A stretch of DNA of 64,000 nucleotides from Dromaius novaehollandiae. Taxonomy: Eukaryota > Chordata > Aves > Casuariiformes > Dromaiidae. Location: positions 67,990,841 through 68,054,840 of the forward strand of contig NC_088132.1 of assembly GCF_036370855.1 (NCBI RefSeq), given 5' to 3'. This document shows, one piece after another, positions 57,301 to 64,000 of the stretch (position 1 is its first letter; every line of letters starts with the position of its first letter). The notes under the pieces are model-generated. The model saw only the letters and a list, made by a program, of their open reading frames with translations, ran no database searches and had not been told where the DNA came from. The position numbers were made by a program, and so were the translations under genes.

Positions 57301-60300
57301 CACAGCACTATTATTAATTTATAGCATTTTTCACAATACTATAAACAATTATAAAGCTATTAGTTATTGCTCTAAAATCTGATGATGGGTTACCTTTTTG
57401 AGTAACTCTTCCTTTGGCCATAAGGCGGTATTGTCGTATGAAATCTACGAAGCCTTTGCTGCTTAGAATTTGTAGTTCCATCTATTCCAGAATTTCTACT
57501 GTATATTGTATAGATACAAGCACACAAGAATCTAGTGGGGAATTTGTCGCACTGACGACTACTAAAGGTGGAAATTACTGCAGTCTGCCATCGCGCAAGT
57601 TACAGAATAGATGTGCAGAAATTGCTGTTTTGCTGCTTAAGACTCACAAGCTCCTGAAAGTACAGAGAATGCAGTTGGCGGTGAGCAATCAGGATGGATT
57701 TTATCAGGAAACGTTCATAACAGAGCTGGTTAATGTGCCACTGCTCATCTAACCTGGGCTGCACAGGAGCATTTCTGTAATTAGAGAACAAGCCTGGCAC
57801 AGTGAGTTTAACGTGAAATGTACAAGTCTGAAATTAGCCCCAAAACTTACAGCTTCAGACTTGTGGGGCATCACAGAATGTGACTGAGGGAGCTCACGTT
57901 GCTCTTGCCTATCTCCAGCTTCTCACTGTAGTATATGAGAGGTGCTGGAGGAACAGGAACTTCCAGATCTTGCACCTGATTGAACATTTAGGCATATGGA
58001 AAAGGTCATTTGTGTCATGAACAAATTTTGCTAGTGACTGCAGCCTGTCTTCTTATGGTAAACTTCTCCCCAAATTGCCCCTCTTGCCCAATTGCCCCCC
58101 CTTGTGCTGATTTATTTTTCCAAGAAGGTTAAGGCAGAGGAGGTTTAATTTGTTAAGACCTGATGATTTCGAAAGGCCAACAAATCTGCCTGTTAGGATT
58201 AAGAGAAAGCTTAAGAGTTTATATTTCCAAACAAATACGTGGGCTTGGCAACTCAAGGATGTAACTGTTCTTCTAGTTACTGAATGTAAAAGAGAGAACA
58301 GATCATTCACTTGGGCAACAGCTTTTCAGAAGCCTGATGACCATACCGCAGTTATAAAATAAGGTTTCTGTTGTTAAAATTGAGCACTGTGGTTTGCCTT
58401 ACCAGCAACCCTGCCATCTAACTAATTCTGTACAAAAAATTTTCAAGCATTGCCTCCCCAGAGTTGATAAGTTGCTTAAGTAATCAACGTTCAAATTATC
58501 TCTATCCATCGAGTTTGCCGTTGGCACTTAAGCTCCATAGGGCAGAGGTAGAAGAACCATTTGGATTTTGCCACTGAAAGCTTCACTGCCCTTTATTTTC
58601 AAAGTGCAGAAGCAGTGACAAGTGAATAGGATATCTGCCAAAATGTATCACTGTCAAGGACAGTTCTGCAAAAATAGATTCATATGGACTTTTTAGGCTC
58701 TTGCTGACAATAAGAAAATCTGACTACCTTGTAGGCTGGGTGATAACAGTTTCACTATCACAAGATTATTCTACTTTAATCTCTGAACAATCTACTTCTA
58801 TGAAAAAAATAAATAAATTTGCAAAAACTGTATCTTTGCACCAAGTCAAAAGAGTTAGTTCCATACTATGACAGTTAAAAGTTGTTGAGAAAGTGTTATC
58901 AGACTTTTCCTGGATTGTTTTTGTATTTGTGAGCTTTTTCCCCACCACCTGCTCAAGAGAGTCACAGGCAAGCATGTGGTGGGAAGCTAATAGAGCAAAG
59001 CTTTCTGCAAGATTTTTAACATAGCTGGTACCCTTATCCAAAGCCAATTATATCCCAAGGAAGCCCATAACTTCGCATGTCTGCATTTCTTGCCTAAAGT
59101 TGAGGTATCTTTCTTTACACCAGTTTCCTTACAGAGAAGGCAGGGTCCAAGCACTTGTCTAAAATACCTACAAGAACTTGAAGCTATTCCTGGGTTCCGC
59201 AATTGCAGGTGCAATAGTAGCTGAATCCTGCAACAGTTAACACAGATGTGCATTGACAGACTGCTGGGTTGTGTCCTGTAGTGATGCTCTGCTTCTAGTC
59301 TGGTGCCTGTTACTGTCTTTCCAAACATTCACCGGTATTTAAATTGAGCCAGTTAATATTGCATCGGCAAATTGTGATTATGCTCATGGAGCAGAAGTTA
59401 CTGTGGATTAGTCTGATGAATCTCTGGAAGGTCATGAAGAAAACCATGTTAAATGAGCAAAAAATTAATGAGCATAATCGATATTTCAAGTTGTAGACTT
59501 CAGGAGAGCCAGAAGGCAGGAAGAGAAGATTGAAGGGTTACCATTGAAGCATCTTTGCTGCTGAATTACAAGGTCATGCTATTGAACTGGTTAATGTTAG
59601 TTACTAGGCATTGGTAACCAGAGTTTGCTGAGGGGCTTACCCCACTTTGACTGTTAATCATGCTTCTCATTTCTCACCTCTATAGATCTTTTAGTAATGT
59701 GCCGTTATTGCTCCTGTTCTTACAGAAACAAAAGTCTGAGTTGCAAAACATTAATTTTTTACTATCTTTTGAGTTTGTGGAGATAGTTCTAGCTGTAATA
59801 AGTACATCCAGAATATTTTCTCAAGTATGTATGTTTAATAATTATCACTTCTTTGAAAGGCTGAATTCAATCTGTTTGTAATGAAGACTTGCTAGCTAGA
59901 CATTCACCTTAATTAAAATCAAATGTCAGGCTTTAATTGAAGGAATATTAACAAGTTGTTAATATCAGAACCCCCAACCACAAGTTATTCAAGTGTTGGC
60001 TTTTGAACATGTCTTGTCCATGTCAATAAAGAATACTTTGCCAAGGCAATCAAAATTTATGTAAATTTCATCATATTTTTAGTATGGTATTAGACATTAC
60101 TGCTTTGTATTAGATATTGGTGAAATAGTATATCACAGATGGTAAGTAATATAATATACAATGTCTTTTTGAACATAAATGTCAATAAAGCATATTGAAC
60201 ATTTCAGATGTATGGTTTTCTCTTTAAATTGTCTTGAAATGATACATAGTTGGTGCAGTATACTATATAGGTTCATGTATACCATGTGACTAAATGCCAA

Positions 60301-60944
60301 ATAGCATACTTCATCCCTCTCTTCCCTCTTTTACTATTAGTATTGCTTAGTAGGATTCATGATTCATATCATATGCTAGAAAGAGCCTGTCTCACCACCC
60401 ACAGCTCTGCTGCTGATAAGGCAGCACACAGCTCTCATACTTTGAATATTCGTATTGTTGATTTTGATCAACTAAAGTGGAAAGGAAAAATACCTTTTTC
60501 TTTGCACTTCCATTCAGCCACTTGATAATAAACCTCTAAACATCCATGAAGCATTTTTTTTCTTGTCATGATTGTAGCCATTGCCAATTATATTTTTCTT
60601 TTCTGCAGGCTGCTCTGACTCTTCCACAAAGACCACTTCTTCATTGTTCTACTGTGATTCCTGTTGTGGCTCTGACATTAAAGTTTATTATGCACCTTTT
60701 CAGGCTTAAGGACTCATGGTGCTTTCTTCCCTGGATGTTGTTCATATCCTGGACTTCTCATCATGTCCGTGATGGGATTCGTCATGGCCTCTGGGTTTGC
60801 CCACTTGGAAAAACTCCACCTTTGCCATATTGGCTGTATGTGGCAATTACAGCATCTTTACCTCATCTATGTTCCTTTATTATGTACTTAACAGGCACTA
60901 GAGAATTAATGTCTATAAAACACGGAATCCACATTGATGTATAA
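53992..60944 (+). CDS. TMEM267: TMEM267 (C5orf28) multi-pass membrane protein, 215 aa
   Basis: Two coding exons, 53992-54303 and 60609-60944, join in phase 0 to 215 codons, the length I recall for human. The start [17 protein letters not shown] and the end [17 protein letters not shown] match the family. Hydrophobic segments lie at about 18-39, 55-71, 80-100, 118-135 and 178-200. Conserved polar residues sit within or next to them: D53/H57 (SDNAVHG), D91-D93-H94 (IDVDHFF), H116 (LLHCSTV), and H155-H156, D159 and H163 ([13 protein letters not shown]). This pattern suggests a membrane metal site. The function is not established. Two ATGs upstream in the same exon (MCSSMVFE...) are in frame but do not match the family start, so 53992 was chosen. 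The 6.3-kb intron holds a decayed CR1 copy. Confidence 0.94.
56740..57075 (-). mobile_element. Decayed CR1 LINE fragment in TMEM267 intron
   Basis: GAACTGCATATAGTATTTTAG followed by GTGAGGCCTTATTTGGGGC, then GCATACCACACTTCTGTTGG, follows the antisense CR1 order (a block like GAACTGGGCACAGTATTCCA, then GGTGTGGCCTCAC, then GGTTGGCCTTCTGGGC). It is interrupted by a GTTT repeat at about 56837-56857. Highly diverged. Confidence 0.5.
60609..60944 (+). CDS. TMEM267: TMEM267 last coding exon
   Basis: Acceptor TTTTCTTTTCTGCAG|GCT. Encodes residues 105-215, with the His/Asp motif [16 protein letters not shown] and a final membrane segment, then a stop at 60942-60944. Confidence 0.94.
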   Translation, partial: AALTLPQRPLLHCSTVIPVVALTLKFIMHLFRLKDSWCFLPWMLFISWTSHHVRDGIRHGLWVCPLGKTPPLPYWLYVAITASLPHLCSFIMYLTGTRELMSIKHGIHIDV

Positions 60945-63900
60945 GGATGATAGATCTTAGAAACTGTTTGTATTAAAACGTAAGCTATTTGTTTATCACT
61001 GGAAAGGCTTCCTTATGTTTGCAACGATTTCTGAGAGAGACATTCTAAGCTTATGGAGCTAGTTACAGCTCCAGTACAAGTTCCTTGTGGTCATAGAAAC
61101 ACATTCATGAATGGTAATAATGTCGTATCTACGCTTTCCCCTTGTAAACGTGTGGTCTTCCATTATAGTTCCTGTATAGCTAGCTGATTTATGAAGTACT
61201 CAATTGCTCTGTGGTAATTAAATTTCTTAAATTGTATTCTTACTATCACGGTGCTGTTCATCTGATCACCATTCACTCTGGATTTGTGTCCTGCCTTTAA
61301 ATAACACACTTCATCCCTGTAACTAGATAGCATTTGTATAGCACTTGGAAAATGTAAAGTACTGTATAAATGCTAAGGATTAGTCAGAATTTATTAGTGT
61401 ATGTCACTTCTGAGAATCATCTGTTAGACTTTTTAGTAACTTACTGGTTTTCATGCTGGACTCCTGTATTTAACTATTTTTAAAAATGGTGTTTGTATTT
61501 CACAATGTATAACTGCATATTTGTACCCGTTTGAACACTGACAGCTATAATACAGTGTTTTTATTGAATTCTGTTCCTCCATAGTTGCTTGATACTCAAT
61601 TTACAGACTACTGTTAGCTATTACTTATGGTTAGAAAGGAGAAAACAGTTTGATTACAGTACTATGGGTGTTGACCAATGTGTTTAAAAATATACTGATT
61701 ATGAATTTTATTTAATTTGGAACTAAGGAATTTTAGTTTAAATATTTAAAGGATAATGTGTAAAGGCAAACTTGTATTACAGTAAAATACAAGCTTTAGG
61801 GAAGATTCAGTAAGATGCAAGAAAATTAAAATTGCTCAAAATATGACATTGCTTTAGGGCTTTCCTACCGTATTCATCTTATATGCAGTATTTTCCATTA
61901 AGTGCAATATTGTCCTTATTACTGCAATACAAAATGCATTGTTATTATAGTGAGATAGAAATTCCCTTAAAAATATGATTGTGTTGCAGCTTCATAAAAT
62001 AGTAGCAATTTGCTACAGTTTTATGAAAGTTCCTCAGAAAAAGTCTCAAAGTAAAATGTCAGCTCTTGTCTAGTTGACAGTGTGCGAGCTGAGAAGTGTC
62101 TATAATAGCTGTTTTATTAATCTTTTTATTCATTGAACTCCATTGCCCCATTAAGGTCATGGGACCATGTGATGATTAGCTGACAGAAATGGAGTATTTT
62201 TATAGAGGAGCATATATAATCTTAGTGTAAAAATTAGGTGACGCTTTCACATTTAGCATTACTTAAGTTATAGTATATTTATATTAGTCTAAAGTACAAA
62301 AAATTTACAAAAAAGGTTAGCTGTGATGGCTGGCTTAATAGGTACTGCAGACCTTCCTCTACAGCTGCAAAGTACTGAAGGCCTCTGGAGCCCACTAAGT
62401 TGTTTACACAAGGTGTTGCACTACTTAAAAATGTGCCTTCCCTAAAAAAGAATGGCCTCTGCCCTACTTGTTTTTCATCTATAACTCCATGCTTACAGAA
62501 ACTTTTCTGACAGTACAATGGGCCGTTTATTCTAAAATGAATAAATGTTTGGTTTTTTTCTTGAAAATTGGGGAAGCAGAGCATTTCTTAAAGAATTGTT
62601 CTTACACAGTGGTTCTTTTTTCTTTTTTACAGCATGGAAAAGTTTCCATAAACAACATCACAAATGCCTTGCTTTAGCACCCTCGAATTGGAACTGGATA
62701 TCTGTATTTTGTCCAAAAGCATGATGGATTAATAGGGGAGGAGTGTTGCTTGCTCATTTATTTTTAACATGTATTTTAAAGTACAGGCTACCAAATGCCA
62801 GTAAAGAATATCTTTTGGGAAGAAGTGAACACTTAAATCCAAGCAGAAAATTTCCTGTATTCTTGTTTTATGGCAAAATATTTTTATAGTTTTGTGCTAT
62901 ATCCAGATTTGTAGCAGAGTGAAACATATATAGGAACTAAGTGGGAAGTTGCAATTTCTTACTTTTAGGTTGTAGTTGTAGCAATTTTATAGTAACTGTA
63001 TCTCCACCAATGGTCCTTAAGAGCCGTACTGTACTGTAAGACGCTTGATTCTCTGCTGAAATGATTTATTGTTGTAGCTATGTTTAAAGATCAGCTAGTA
63101 GGGGACATCTACAGTAATTTAAAAATACATATTTTCAATTTCTATATTTCTAGAGTCTTTTTGCAAAAATTTCCAGCTATATTTCAAGCTACTGTTCTTT
63201 CTGGTTATGTTCTTATACCGCTTCTACCACTGCAGTGGACGAACATGTAATAGAAACGTATTAAGGAAAGTAGCAAACATTTGGCATGTGACTCATTTCC
63301 CTCCCCCTCTCAACACCTGCTTCTCCTTCACTGAGGTCCGCATATCTTTATATGTGTGCTGCTATCTGTTGCATTAGCAAAAACAGGTCGAGTAAGCGCT
63401 CCTTGGACTTAGAACAGGAAGTCGCAACGCTTTGAAAGGATCTTCGGTTTTGCGGTACTGAGAAAGGTGTGCATGAGATAACAGATAAATCTGAGATAGG
63501 CAGGCTTTGCACAGGAGACCAGGCATGTCAGTCTCTCTCCTCATGCGGACATTTAGGTGACATTATTTCCATTGACAGCTTTTTAAGCTTTTTTTGACAG
63601 CTTTTTTTTTTTTAAGTGTCATGCTGCGTGTGATGCTGTAATTTGTAGGTAGCAAAACTAGAGAACAAAGGAGAAGTTAAGTTGTAGGCTGAAACAAACA
63701 TTTAGAAGTCACTTAGGAGATACAATTCCCTGCTACAAATGAATTTCCTAAAAATTACATACCATTATTTCATGTACATATCAACTGCATTGATTGATCC
63801 AACTGTGTTGATACCTGGCACTTTTATAGCAAAACTGTGGCAAAAAATCCCCCCAAAAGTATCTGAATGAGTTTGTGCTTTATTGCATGTATTACAGTAA

Positions 63901-64000
63901 AGAGTAAATGTGAAGTACAAAAAGCATGTGAATTACACAAAAAAGATTGTTAATACACTCAAGCTAATAATTTCATGTATAATGTGAAATACTTATTGCC
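60945..64000 (+). other. TMEM267: TMEM267 3' UTR and downstream flank
   Basis: Candidate poly(A) signals are ATTAAA at 60972-60977 and AATAAA at 62540-62545; the true end is unclear. No exon of the next expected neighbour (CCL28 in mammals) was recognised. Open frames such as 62279-62584 (minus) show no known features. Confidence 0.45.
61325..61385 (+). repeat. Possible ancient SINE/LINE tail
   Basis: GCATTTGTATAGCACTTG, then AAAGTACTGTATAAATGCTA, resembles the conserved tail shared by several old amniote retroposons (a TATAAAGCGCTTT...TATAAATGCT pattern). Family not assignable by eye. Confidence 0.3.

Noticed and set aside
57414-57752. 112-codon open frame in the TMEM267 intron
   Set aside because: No recognisable domain or splice support; length is within chance for this much intron.
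59376-59479. 12-bp perfect inverted repeat with an 80-nt spacer
   Set aside because: About one such pair is expected by chance in a window of this size at this spacing.
62633-62677. Alternative last exon for TMEM267 (pyrimidine tract, AG, then 14 open codons in the right phase)
   Set aside because: It would skip the conserved second coding exon and add an unrelated tail; most likely chance.
1-64000. CRISPR arrays, operons, integrases, tRNA or rRNA genes, viral proteins
   Set aside because: None seen. The window reads throughout as ordinary vertebrate gene-bearing DNA.

Overview
This window is vertebrate nuclear DNA, most likely avian. It holds ordinary GT-AG split genes with CpG-island promoters, AT-rich introns and intergenic DNA, and decayed CR1 LINE fragments of the bird/reptile type. 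No prokaryotic, viral or CRISPR-like structure was seen. The gene order NNT(-) / PAIP1(+) / C5orf34(+) / TMEM267(+) is the conserved human 5p12 neighbourhood, which lies on the Z chromosome in chicken. The Z assignment is inference from synteny.

Layout: (1) 1-5.75 kb is the 5' end of NNT on the minus strand. The first coding exon (4194-4344) encodes the mitochondrial presequence, and a GC-rich promoter lies at about 5.1-5.75 kb; the rest of NNT is off the left edge. (2) 5.75-8.65 kb is intergenic. (3) 8.65-34.1 kb is complete PAIP1, whose 11 coding exons join in frame to 478 codons. (4) 34.1-37.0 kb is intergenic and holds two strong hairpins. (5) 37.0-49.34 kb is complete C5orf34, whose 12 coding exons join in frame to 629 codons; its last intron carries U12-type (minor spliceosome) signals. 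(6) 49.5-60.94 kb is TMEM267, with a CpG-island promoter, probable noncoding 5' exons and two coding exons giving 215 codons. (7) 60.95-64 kb is its 3' UTR and flank.

The genes share no pathway. NNT is the inner-mitochondrial-membrane proton-pumping transhydrogenase, PAIP1 a cytoplasmic translation stimulator that binds PABP, C5orf34 a conserved protein of unclear function, and TMEM267 a small multi-pass membrane protein. PAIP1, C5orf34 and TMEM267 run head to tail, with only about 0.3 kb between the C5orf34 poly(A) signal and the TMEM267 CpG island.

Most interesting observations: a U12-type last intron in C5orf34; a histidine/aspartate pattern in TMEM267 resembling the YdjM/DUF457 membrane metal-hydrolase family; candidate unannotated exons at 49.51 and 52.41 kb, the latter with a small protein-like upstream ORF; an interferon-response-type site and a strong-context upstream ORF in the PAIP1 leader; paired palindromic MYB sites at the NNT promoter; and nested inverted repeats upstream of C5orf34. 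I found no convincing previously undescribed multi-gene system. All exon boundaries were read by eye, and resemblance to known proteins and repeats is from memory, not from a search.
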